12,826 bases of DNA from Ignavibacteria bacterium (GTDB taxonomy: Bacteria > Bacteroidota > Ignavibacteria > Tepidaquicellales > OLB5). Shown one piece after another: positions 1 to 7,384 of this stretch. A model generated the notes under the pieces. That model was not told the origin of the DNA and did not search any database. It was given only the letters and a program-made list of their open reading frames with translations. Each line of letters starts with the position of its first letter. Within the stretch, counting starts at the first letter, position 1. The position numbers and the translations under genes are program-made. The DNA is taken from contig JAPUEV010000220.1 in assembly GCA_027492415.1 (NCBI GenBank), positions 1-12,826 of the forward strand. The letters are read 5' to 3'.

Positions 1-1
1 A

Positions 2-712
2 CCGCGCGCGGCAGAGAAGGAAAAGCTGCTTGAGAATATTGTCAGGAGCGTGAATATAGCGCTTGTTAATGAGCTTGCAAGGCTTTGCGACAGAATGGGA
101 AATATCAATATATGGGAAGTTATTGAAGCGGCTTCAACAAAGCCATTTGGCTATATGCCTTTCTTTCCGGGTCCGGGTATTGGCGGGCATTGTATTCAAA
201 TAGACCCGTATTATCTTGACTGGGCTGCAAAACAATATGACTTCCATACAAAATTTGTTGAGCTTGCCGCTGAATCAAATGAAGAGATGCCGTTCTATGT
301 AAGGGATCTTGTTATGAGGGAAATTGCAAATCTTCCTGTTAAAGCAGCTGATGCTAACGTGCTGATATTGGGTACTACGTTCAAGCGTGATGTTGAAGAT
401 TCAAGGAATTCACCTGCAATAAAGGTAATAGAGCTCTTATATAAAGAAGGCATACAGAATATTAATTTCCATGACCCGTATATGAGGAATATCCGCCTTA
501 TGGATAAGATATTCAGGGTACAGGAGCTTAACGAGAAGCTGCTTAAGGATGCTGATGTTACTATTATAGTAACAGACCATACCACATATGATTATGAATG
601 GATACTTGCATTTTCAAAAAGGCTTATTGATACAAGGAATGCAACAAAGAAGATAAAGATAAACAGGGAAAAGATAACGCTGCTTGGAGCAAATACTTTT
701 AAAGTCAGTTAA
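2..712 (+). CDS. wbpA: UDP-N-acetylglucosamine 6-dehydrogenase (WbpA type), 5'-truncated by window edge
   Basis: C-terminal 236 residues of a nucleotide-sugar dehydrogenase, an NAD-dependent two-step oxidation of UDP-HexNAc to the uronic acid. The family is about 430 aa, so the N-terminal Rossmann domain lies outside the window. The frame is open from base 2, and the residues before the first internal GTG (50) read KLLENIVRSVNIALVNELA, a typical central-domain helix, so GTG 50 is not the start. The catalytic Cys is in GPGIGGHCIQIDP (TGT at 191-193). The C-terminal UDP-binding domain begins near base 350 (VLILGTTFKRDVEDSRNSPA), with the substrate-loop K and the D-S-R-x-S-P-A signature. The TKPFGYMPFFPGPG stretch resembles WbpA-type UDP-GlcNAc dehydrogenases more than WecC or Ugd. 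It ends in TAA, 10 nt before wecB. The pairing suggests synthesis of UDP-GlcNAcA or UDP-ManNAcA for a surface glycan. Exact substrate is inferred. Confidence 0.88.
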   Translation, partial: PRAAEKEKLLENIVRSVNIALVNELARLCDRMGNINIWEVIEAASTKPFGYMPFFPGPGIGGHCIQIDPYYLDWAAKQYDFHTKFVELAAESNEEMPFYVRDLVMREIANLPVKAADANVLILGTTFKRDVEDSRNSPAIKVIELLYKEGIQNINFHDPYMRNIRLMDKIFRVQELNEKLLKDADVTIIVTDHTTYDYEWILAFSKRLIDTRNATKKIKINREKITLLGANTFKVS

Positions 713-722
713 GCAATATTAA

Positions 723-1868
723 TTGAGCATAAAAAAGAAGATAATTTCAGTTGTAGGGGCAAGGCCGAATTTTATGAAGCTTGCCCCTATTGAACGCGAA
801 TTAAGAAAACATAAAAACCTTTACAAACATTTAATTATACATACCGGGCAGCATTATGACCACAAGCTCTCAGAGGTTTTCTTTAAAGATCTTGAGCTTC
901 CAAAGCCTGATATATATTTAGGTGCAGGCTCGGGCTCACACGCAGAACAGACCGCAAAGATAATGACGGAGTTTGAAAAGGTTGTTCTTAAGGAAAAACC
1001 TGATCTTGTGATAGTATTTGGTGATGTAAACTCAACAATTGCCTGCGCGCTGGTTTGTTCAAAGATACATCACAATGGCGGTACTATCCCGTTAGCGCAT
1101 GTAGAAGCCGGACTCAGAAGCTTTGATAATACAATGCCCGAGGAGATAAACAGGATAGTAACGGATGCGCTTTCAGAAATGCTTTTTATCACAGAATCTG
1201 AAGGAGTTAAGAATCTTTTAAAAGAAGGTGTAAGCCGGAAGAAAATATTCCTAACAGGTGATACAATGATCGACTCACTGGCATTTTACAGAAAGAAGAT
1301 CAGTTCATCAAATATTCTGGCTAAGCTTGGGCTGAAAAAAGGGAAGTACATACTTTCAACAATACACAGGCCGGTGAATGTTGACAACCGTGAAAGCTTT
1401 GAAAGGATAATTTCAATCTTTGAAAAGGTATCACTCAAAGCATTAAGCTTTGATAGTGATGTAAAGATCGTACTGCCAATACATCCGCGTACACTGAAGA
1501 TGGCTGAGAAGTTCGGGCTGATGGGAAGGTTTGAAAAGATAACAAACCTTTTAACGATTGAGCCTGCCGGTTATACTGAGTTTATAAAGCTTTTAACTGA
1601 TTGTAAACTGGTTATTACAGATTCCGGCGGTATACAGGAAGAGGCAACTTTTTTGAGAATTCCCTGTTTAACATTAAGAGAATCATTTGAAAGACCGGAA
1701 ACGCTGAGAATAGGCACAAATACTTTATGCGGTTTGAATGAAAAGCTTGTAGTTAAGAAAACCGGTGAAATATTCAGCGGTACTTATAAAAAAGGAAAAA
1801 TTCCCGGTTTAATGGATGGAAAAGCCTCGAAAAGAATAGTAAAAGCTATAAAATCCCGCCTTTTCTGA
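723..1868 (+). CDS. wecB: UDP-N-acetylglucosamine 2-epimerase (non-hydrolysing)
   Basis: Cytoplasmic enzyme interconverting UDP-GlcNAc and UDP-ManNAc (or the corresponding uronates, as in WbpI). Full length at 381 aa, a GT-B-like two-domain fold. Visible motifs: GARPNFMKLAP (12-22), HTGQHYD (40-46), FGDVNST with D101, HVEAGLRS with E128, MPEEINR with E140/E141, TGDTMIDS (178-185), STIHRPVNVD with H215, PIHPRT (252-257), and the UDP-binding DSGGIQEEA (300-308), followed by the conserved region around R318 and E320. The HRPxNVD form is a known subgroup of the family. The start is TTG. The codon just before it is TAA, and the next in-frame Met (residue 18) would remove the GARPNF motif, so TTG is forced. 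No Shine-Dalgarno is visible. It lies 10 nt after the dehydrogenase, so the two are probably co-transcribed. It ends in TGA; a small TCTGAA/TTCAGA hairpin covers the stop but has no U-tract. Confidence 0.93.
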   Translation: MSIKKKIISVVGARPNFMKLAPIERELRKHKNLYKHLIIHTGQHYDHKLSEVFFKDLELPKPDIYLGAGSGSHAEQTAKIMTEFEKVVLKEKPDLVIVFGDVNSTIACALVCSKIHHNGGTIPLAHVEAGLRSFDNTMPEEINRIVTDALSEMLFITESEGVKNLLKEGVSRKKIFLTGDTMIDSLAFYRKKISSSNILAKLGLKKGKYILSTIHRPVNVDNRESFERIISIFEKVSLKALSFDSDVKIVLPIHPRTLKMAEKFGLMGRFEKITNLLTIEPAGYTEFIKLLTDCKLVITDSGGIQEEATFLRIPCLTLRESFERPETLRIGTNTLCGLNEKLVVKKTGEIFSGTYKKGKIPGLMDGKASKRIVKAIKSRLF

Positions 1869-1925
1869 ACTTTTCAGATATAAATTTATAAATTGGTTTT
1901 CCTATCTTTAAAAAATAATTAACTT

Positions 1926-1933
1926 TATATTTG
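1926..1933 (+). promoter_or_regulatory. Candidate -7 promoter box (TATATTTG) upstream of lpxH
   Basis: TATATTTG fits the TAnnTTTG -7 consensus known for Bacteroidota sigma factors. It lies 42 nt before the lpxH TTG start, in a 106-nt gap (1869-1974), the longest non-coding stretch in the left half. I see no clear -33 TTG at the usual spacing; the nearest TTGG is at 1893, about 10 nt too far upstream. The match has only six fixed positions in very AT-rich DNA, so chance is a real alternative. Confidence 0.35.
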
Positions 1934-1974
1934 TGCTTAATTTAAGGCTTTATTAAGTTATTAAAACATAGTTT

Positions 1975-2763
1975 TTGAGCGAAAAAAAGTATTATTTCTT
2001 TTCTGACGTGCATCTTGGTTTTTTAACTGATAAAGAAGAAAAGATCAAGGAACGGAAACTTGTCTCTTTCCTTGAAAGTATAAGAAGAGATGCCGAGAAG
2101 ATATTTATTGTTGGCGATCTTTTTGACTGCTGGATAGAATACAGAAGAGCCGTGCCAAAAGGATTTTACCGTACACTTGCCAAACTGAATGAAATTGTTG
2201 AGCAGGGGGTTGAGGTCAATTTCTTTTCCGGCAACCACGATTTCTGGCTGAATACATATTTGCGGGATGATGTTGGATTAAAGCTGTATCCTGATTCACT
2301 TGACATAACGCTTGACGGAAAAAGATTTTATATTACACATGGTGACGGACTTTCAAAAGGTGATACAGGCTATAAAATAATAAAAAAGATATTACGCAGC
2401 CCTGTTAACCAGTTTTTATATTCGCTTTTACATCCGGATATAGGGCTATGGCTTGCACAGGGGTCATCAAAGAAATCAAGGCTGCACACTGAAGATAAGC
2501 AGCGGGTTATTGAAACATACGGCAAAGACCCTGAATTAAGCTCTCACGGTGCCAGCGGAATGCGTGAGTTTGCTGCAAAAAAAATAGGTGAAGGTTTTGA
2601 TTTTGTAATAATGGGGCATGTACACAGACCCCAGTTGATTGAGCTTGAAGATAGCGGAAGAAAAGGTGTTTATGTTACACTTGGCGACTGGATAAGAAAT
2701 TATACATTCGGATCATATTCCATGGGTAGTTTTGAGATCAAAAAAGCCGCTGATCTAAACTAA
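1975..2763 (+). CDS. lpxH: UDP-2,3-diacylglucosamine diphosphatase-like metallophosphoesterase
   Basis: Calcineurin-like binuclear metallophosphoesterase, 262 aa. LpxH hydrolyses UDP-2,3-diacylglucosamine to 2,3-diacylglucosamine 1-phosphate plus UMP in lipid A synthesis, at the inner face of the cytoplasmic membrane. Metal-ligand motifs are all present: FSDVHLG (D11, H13), VGDLFDCW (D48), GNHDFW (N87, H88), THGDG (H122) and GHVHRP (H215, H217). The central region (130-200) holds the LpxH-type insertion, including the KSRLHTEDKQ stretch. The start is TTG, with an in-frame TAG two codons upstream (1969-1971) and the next Met at residue 196, so TTG is forced. No Shine-Dalgarno is visible. The gene ends in TAA, 18 nt before the PBP, suggesting one transcript. 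A related phosphoesterase of other specificity is possible, but the LpxH-like motif set and envelope-gene neighbours favour this call. Confidence 0.85.
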   Translation: MSEKKYYFFSDVHLGFLTDKEEKIKERKLVSFLESIRRDAEKIFIVGDLFDCWIEYRRAVPKGFYRTLAKLNEIVEQGVEVNFFSGNHDFWLNTYLRDDVGLKLYPDSLDITLDGKRFYITHGDGLSKGDTGYKIIKKILRSPVNQFLYSLLHPDIGLWLAQGSSKKSRLHTEDKQRVIETYGKDPELSSHGASGMREFAAKKIGEGFDFVIMGHVHRPQLIELEDSGRKGVYVTLGDWIRNYTFGSYSMGSFEIKKAADLN

Positions 2764-2781
2764 AAGTTTTAACAAATATTA

Positions 2782-5097
2782 ATGTTCGACAGAAAAAAGA
2801 AAAAGAACGCAAATATAACCGAACGCGAAGAATATTTTAATAACCGCGACTACAGGCGAAAGATGATGAAGAAAAAGAAATCATCATCAAAACGCACGCT
2901 TAGTGTATTTGCCGTTATGCTGATCATAATTGGCGCAGTAGTGGTATTCTACGGCGCTTTCCTTTTCAACGGGCTGCCTCCACTTTCCAGCCTGGAGAAC
3001 CCTAAAACAGATCTTGCAACAAAGATTTATTCAGAAGACGGAGAGCTTATTGACCAGCTGTTCATAGAGAACAGAACAATTGTATCAATTGACGCTATCC
3101 CAAAAGATCTTATAAATGCCCTGATAGCAACAGAGGACAGGAAATTCTATAAACACTGGGGAATAGATGTTGACCGTATTGTAAAGGCGATATTTAAGAA
3201 CGTAACCAGCTTTTCTATCAAAGAAGGCGCAAGCACAATCACACAGCAGCTTGCAAGGAACCTGTACCGTGATGAGATAGGTAATGCAGTTTCCATTACC
3301 CGTAAATTAAGGGAAGCTATTACAGCAGTACAAATAGAAAAAACATAGACCAAAGAAGAGATATTGCTGCTTTACCTTAACCAGGTTTACTTTGGCAGAG
3401 GTGCGTACGGTGTTGAAGCAGCAGCTAAGACATTCTTTGATAAATCGGTAACTGACTTAACGCTTGATGAATGCGCGACACTTATTGGAATGGTAAAGAA
3501 TCCTTCGGGATATTATGACCCGATTGAGCATCCTGAAAACTGTATGGACAGGCGTAATACTGTGCTTAATAACATGCAGGAAGAGGGCTATATTACAAAA
3601 GAAGTCTACAGCCTTGCAAAGAATGATCCCATTAAAGCACAGCCCAGAACAGTTCAGAAACAGAATCCCGGCGGTTTAGGCGGACAGTTCAGTGAATACG
3701 TAAGGCAGGTACTTGAAAAGAAGGCAGAAAAATACGGGTTCAATATTTACAGAGATGGCCTTATTGTAACAACATCGCTTAACAGCAGGATGCAGAAGCA
3801 TGCTGTTGATGCTGTAAATAATCAGCTAAAGGATTTCCAGAAGTCATTTAACTCAACGTGGAACTGGAAGGGGAACCGCAGCCTGCTTAACGATGCGCTT
3901 GATAAATACATTAAGCAGAGCGATGAATATAAAAAAGCCAAGACTGATGCAGACAGGCAGAAAATTTATAATAAGCTGAAGCTTGATAATGATTTTGTTG
4001 AAAAAGTAAAAGAGCGTGAAATTGCTGTACAGGTAGGCTTTGTATGTATAGATCCCAAAACAGGCGAGATAAAAGCGATGGTGGGGCAGAATCCCAACTT
4101 CCCGTTCAAATACGGGTTAAACCATGTAACGCAGATAAAGCGCCAGCCGGGTTCATCATTTAAAGCATTTGTTTACACTACAGCAATAGAGAACGGATAC
4201 TCACCGGCATACACAATTTCAAATGAACCGCTGAGTGTTGTAATTGGCGGAAGAACATGGTCACCCAAAGGCGGCGGCACAGGGGGGATGGTTTCACTGC
4301 GTGACGGTATTACCCACTCCATAAATATTGTAGCGGTAAGAACTGCAATGGAAATTGCGCCTGTTGACCAGGTTATTAAGATGGCTCATAAAATGGGTAT
4401 TACATCAGAGCTTCCCAATGTACTTTCTCTGGCTCTTGGAGTTGGTGAAGTATCACCGCTTGAAATGACAAGTGCTTATGGGGTTTTCCCGAATGAAGGA
4501 ATTTGGGTCGAGCCACATGCAATTTTAAAGATTGAAGACAGGTATGGCAATATAATAGAAGAGTCAATTCCGGAAACGCGCGAAGTGATAAGCGAAGGTG
4601 TTGCATATATAATGGCGGATATGATGGAAGGTGTAGTGAATGAAGGAACGGCAACATCAATACGTAACTTCTTTAACAGGCCTGCTGCAGGTAAAACAGG
4701 CACTACCCAGGATTATACTGATGCATGGTTTGTAGGCTATACACCCCAGTTAGTTGCGGGCTGCTGGCTTGGTTTTGATGACCCGAGAATTAAGTTCGGC
4801 GGGGCATACGGCCAGGGCGGAAGGGCTGCAGCTCCTATATGGGGAAGGTTCATGAAATATGTTTATGATGACCCGCAGACAACAATGGAGCTAAAGTATT
4901 TTGAAATGCCGCCTGATGTTGAAGAGGCTAATATTTGCTCAATTACAGGGCTGCTGGCTAATGAAACCTGCCCGGCATATACAGACCTGATACTGAAAAA
5001 GAATGCCACAAGAAAATGCAGCATGACTCATGCTTATACACCTACAGAGGGCAGTGAATCAACCGGTGACCCGCCGCCGGGCAGCATAGGATTTTAA
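2782..5097 (+). pseudogene. Class A penicillin-binding protein (PBP1A family) interrupted by an in-frame amber codon
   Basis: Bifunctional peptidoglycan glycosyltransferase/transpeptidase anchored in the inner membrane. ATG start; Lys-rich cytoplasmic tail (1-38), one membrane helix (about 39-61), then the GT51 domain with catalytic Glu118 in ATEDRKFYKHWG and GASTITQQLARN at 149-160. Codon 189 is TAG (3346-3348), inside the GT51 stretch IEKT*TKEEILLLYLNQVYFG. The same frame then runs on for 582 codons to TAA at 5097. Counting the amber as one residue, the transpeptidase motifs are SSFK (nucleophile Ser458, codon at 4153), SIN (513-515) and KTGT (638-641). A Cys-containing tail follows near 715-750. 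Nothing else in the frame is damaged. If UAG terminates, the 188-aa product is membrane-anchored but lacks part of GT51 and the whole transpeptidase. Any restart near 3364 (TTG) would lack the membrane anchor and catalytic Glu. Sequencing error, recent nonsense mutation and readthrough all fit. Confidence 0.85.
3346..3348 (+). other. In-frame TAG (amber) codon inside the PBP glycosyltransferase domain
   Basis: Codon 189 of the PBP frame reads TAG, followed by ACC AAA GAA GAG. Class A PBPs commonly have a Tyr at this place (the E-R-x-Y-[ST]-K-[DE]-E-I-L pattern), so a single TAC-to-TAG or TAT-to-TAG change would explain it. The other genes here end in TAA (six) or TGA (three). Only the small gene at 12292 ends in TAG. 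Confidence 0.9.
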
Positions 5098-5102
5098 TAT
5101 TT

Positions 5103-5133
5103 AAAAACCCGCTTAATATAAAGCGGGTTTTTT
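5103..5133. terminator. Bidirectional intrinsic terminator between convergent genes
   Basis: A perfect 12-bp stem, AAAAACCCGCTT (5103-5114) and AAGCGGGTTTTT (5121-5132), with a 6-nt AATATA loop. The CCCGC/GCGGG core is flanked by an A-run on the left and a T-run on the right, so it can end transcription from the PBP (+, stop at 5097) and from czcD (-, stop at 5176). It is the only GC-rich hairpin with a U-tract in the window. Confidence 0.9.
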
Positions 5134-5175
5134 GTTTATATTTAATACCGAAATTTATTTTACATAAATAGATCA

Positions 5176-6072
5176 TCAGCAGCAATTACCGCAATTCATT
5201 TCAAAATCTTTGGATTCGATCTGTATTGTAGTATGTTCAATTTCAAATTTATCGTGAAGCTGTTTATTGATCTCTGCAAGTAAAATATCACTTGACGAAT
5301 TGCTTTCCATTACCAGGTGAGCTGTTAATGCGGCCTGTGAAGTACTTAAGCTCCATACATGCAGATCATGAACTTCGATAACTCCATTAATTCCCCTCAG
5401 GTAATCATACACGTCAGCTAAGTTAATTCCTTTAGGGACAGCATCAATTGAGAGGCTAAGGGTTTCTTTAAGGAGGTTCCATGTGCCGATGAATATGACT
5501 GCAACGATAATTAAGCTCATTAAAGGATCTATCCAGTAAACATCGAATATTACAATAAAAATTCCTGATACAACAACACCGGCTGAAACAAGGGTATCGG
5601 TAAGCATATGCAGAAATGCGCTTTTAATATTCAGATCTTTTTCTTTACCCTTTACAAAGAGGTATGCAGTAAATCCATTTATGATTATTCCAATAAACGC
5701 AACAATGATAACTGTATTGCCGTTCACATGCTCCTGTTCATAGAATCTTAATATTGCTTCACGGCAGATACCGCCTAAGGCTATAAGCAGCAGTACAGAA
5801 TTCAGCAGTGCAATAAGAATAGAAGCTTTTTTGTAGCCATAAGTAAATTTACCTGTAGATTTTTTCTTAATTAAAAACATTGCAGCTAAAGCAAGCACGA
5901 GGGAAATTACATCACTGAAATTGTGGCCTGCATCGGCTATTAATGCTACTGAATTGGAAACTATCCCGTATATTACTTCAATTATTACGAAGGTAACATT
6001 TAAAACGATACCGATTATGAGCGGTTTGCTGAAATTGTTTACAGAATGACTGTGATTATGAGTGTGTGCCAA
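5176..6072 (-). CDS. czcD: Cation diffusion facilitator, CzcD/ZitB type (Zn2+/H+ antiporter)
   Basis: Inner-membrane CDF transporter exporting Zn2+ (possibly Co2+/Cd2+) from cytoplasm to periplasm in exchange for protons. 298 aa with six membrane helices between about 17 and 202. The transport site is HD-HD: H50/D54 in ADAGHNFSD (TM2) and H155/D159 in AFLHMLTDTL (TM5), the zinc-type arrangement. The cytoplasmic C-terminal domain (about 208-290) has the family motifs HDLHVW (235-240) and EHTTIQIE (279-286). The N-terminus is His-rich (MAHTHNHSHS), and the protein ends in NCGNCC, an extra Cys cluster. The start is TTG, with an in-frame TAA just before it and the next Met at residue 65, inside a membrane helix, so TTG is forced. 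It lies 13 nt after czcB and is probably last in the efflux operon. It would supply periplasmic metal to CzcABC. Confidence 0.92.
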   Translation of the reverse strand: MAHTHNHSHSVNNFSKPLIIGIVLNVTFVIIEVIYGIVSNSVALIADAGHNFSDVISLVLALAAMFLIKKKSTGKFTYGYKKASILIALLNSVLLLIALGGICREAILRFYEQEHVNGNTVIIVAFIGIIINGFTAYLFVKGKEKDLNIKSAFLHMLTDTLVSAGVVVSGIFIVIFDVYWIDPLMSLIIVAVIFIGTWNLLKETLSLSIDAVPKGINLADVYDYLRGINGVIEVHDLHVWSLSTSQAALTAHLVMESNSSSDILLAEINKQLHDKFEIEHTTIQIESKDFEMNCGNCC

Positions 6073-6085
6073 TTAGCTGTTTATA

Positions 6086-7384
6086 TTAATGTTCGTGTTC
6101 ACCAAGCTCGCTTTTTTTAAGCTCTGATTTCAGGTAGAAGGTGCCTTTGGTAACAACCTCATCACCAACTTTTAAATCATCGAGCGGGAAGATCTGGGTA
6201 AACCTGTCATCAGAAATACCAATATTGACAATAACCTTTTTGAAAACAATTCCATTTTTATGTTCGTGTTTCCCATTCTCCTCTTTTTCAGCTACAACGT
6301 GATCTTCACCTTCTTTATGTTCATCATGTGACTCAATTTCCCTGACTTCGCCGGTTTTCACAAAAATGTAGCTTGTCTCACCGTTATTTTCAATAGCGGA
6401 TATTGGTACAGCAAGGACGCTTTCCTGCTTAACATAAATTTTTGCTGTTACAAACATGTTAGGCAGCAGCTTTTCATTCCTGTTATTAATTGCTACCCTA
6501 ACCTTAACTGTTCTTTTAACATCATCAAAAACTTTGTTTACAAATATTATTTCCCCTTCATAAGCCTGGTAAGGGTTTACAGAGACTTCCAGTGTTACTT
6601 TCTGTCCGGCTGAAATATACTGCATATCTTTTTCAAACACATTAAGATCAACAAAAACTGTAGATGTGTTTATTATATGGAACATATCCGCTGAAGGCTC
6701 AACATACTGTCCAACAGAAACATTTCTTTCAATTACGTTGCCTGAAATAGGTGCTGTAACTGTATAGTACCGCTGTAAATTGGCTACGGTATCTTCGTAA
6801 ATATTATCAAAGCGGTTCTTTGATATTTTGTAGCTGCTTAGTTTTTCTTCCAGTGTTTTATAGTCAGCCAGTGAACGCTTATATTTTGATTCAAGCTCAC
6901 TTAATGTTTTTTTAGAGCCAATGTTATCATTGTTAAGCTTTAGCTGCCTTTCATATTCACGTTTTGAATATTCATATTCATTTTTTGCGTTAATATATTC
7001 CACCTGAATATCGATAAGCTGCGGATTTTCTATGACTGCAAGTGTTTGTCCCGCTTTTACGAAAGAGCCTTCTTTAACATAAATTTTCTTTATCCTGCCG
7101 GGAATGATGCTGCCTACTTTTGATTCCTGGTCAGGATTTATTACAACTTCTCCGTTCACTTTAATGTACCCTGAAATATTCTGCATACCGATCTTTTCGC
7201 TTTCAATGCCCATAAGCTTAATCTGCTCCTCGGTTAAAGCTGCTTCAGTTGATGCTTCTTCTTCATGATGGCTTTCTTCTTCGTGTTTTTCTGTCTGTAC
7301 TTTGGGTCCTTCATTGCTGCATCCGGTAAAAAAGATGATTGCTGCTATTGGAATTATTTTTATCCATTTTAATATCATGATCAT
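6086..7384 (-). CDS. czcB: RND efflux periplasmic adaptor lipoprotein (CzcB/CusB type), His-rich
   Basis: Membrane-fusion protein linking the RND pump to the outer-membrane channel. 432 aa. The N-terminus has a signal peptide with a lipobox, FTGC (Cys22), so it is a predicted lipoprotein. A His/Glu-rich linker follows (EKHEEESHHEEE, 32-43). The first lipoyl half is at about 75-120 (GRIKKIYVKEGSFVKAGQTL), an alpha-helical hairpin at about 122-200, the second lipoyl half at 205-238 (TVTAPISGNVIERNVSVGQYV), then beta-barrel and membrane-proximal domains. An insertion at about 352-376 holds six His among acidic and Lys residues, and the C-terminus is GEHEH. The His-rich parts probably bind periplasmic metal (inference). 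The start ATG overlaps the czcC stop as ATGA (7384-7381), supporting this start over the Met two codons on. The motif-level call is firm; the metal (Zn/Co/Cd rather than Cu/Ag) is inferred from CzcA. Confidence 0.9.
   Translation of the reverse strand: MIMILKWIKIIPIAAIIFFTGCSNEGPKVQTEKHEEESHHEEEASTEAALTEEQIKLMGIESEKIGMQNISGYIKVNGEVVINPDQESKVGSIIPGRIKKIYVKEGSFVKAGQTLAVIENPQLIDIQVEYINAKNEYEYSKREYERQLKLNNDNIGSKKTLSELESKYKRSLADYKTLEEKLSSYKISKNRFDNIYEDTVANLQRYYTVTAPISGNVIERNVSVGQYVEPSADMFHIINTSTVFVDLNVFEKDMQYISAGQKVTLEVSVNPYQAYEGEIIFVNKVFDDVKRTVKVRVAINNRNEKLLPNMFVTAKIYVKQESVLAVPISAIENNGETSYIFVKTGEVREIESHDEHKEGEDHVVAEKEENGKHEHKNGIVFKKVIVNIGISDDRFTQIFPLDDLKVGDEVVTKGTFYLKSELKKSELGEHEH

Noticed and set aside
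1365..1382. HRPVNVD in WecB as an altered active site compared with HRxEN
   Set aside because: HRPxNVD is a recurring variant in a subgroup of non-hydrolysing epimerases and His215 is kept, so it is not evidence of lost activity.
1864..1878. TCTGAA-CTT-TTCAGA hairpin over the wecB stop as a terminator
   Set aside because: Only a 6-bp AT-rich stem with no following T-run; too weak to call a terminator.
1879..1974. AT-rich palindromes (ATAAATTTAT; CTTAA-T-TTAAG) in the wecB-lpxH gap as operators
   Set aside because: Short AT-only dyads are expected by chance in such AT-rich DNA and have no supporting context.
3364..5097. The part of the PBP after the amber codon as an independent gene starting at TTG 3364
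   Set aside because: It is in the same frame as the upstream part, starts in the middle of the GT51 domain, and would lack membrane anchor and catalytic Glu; it is the remainder of one gene.
2782..5097. Genome-wide recoding of UAG as the explanation of the PBP amber codon
   Set aside because: Only one internal TAG is seen among all recognisable genes, and one gene (12292-12708) appears to end in TAG; not enough to claim a changed code.
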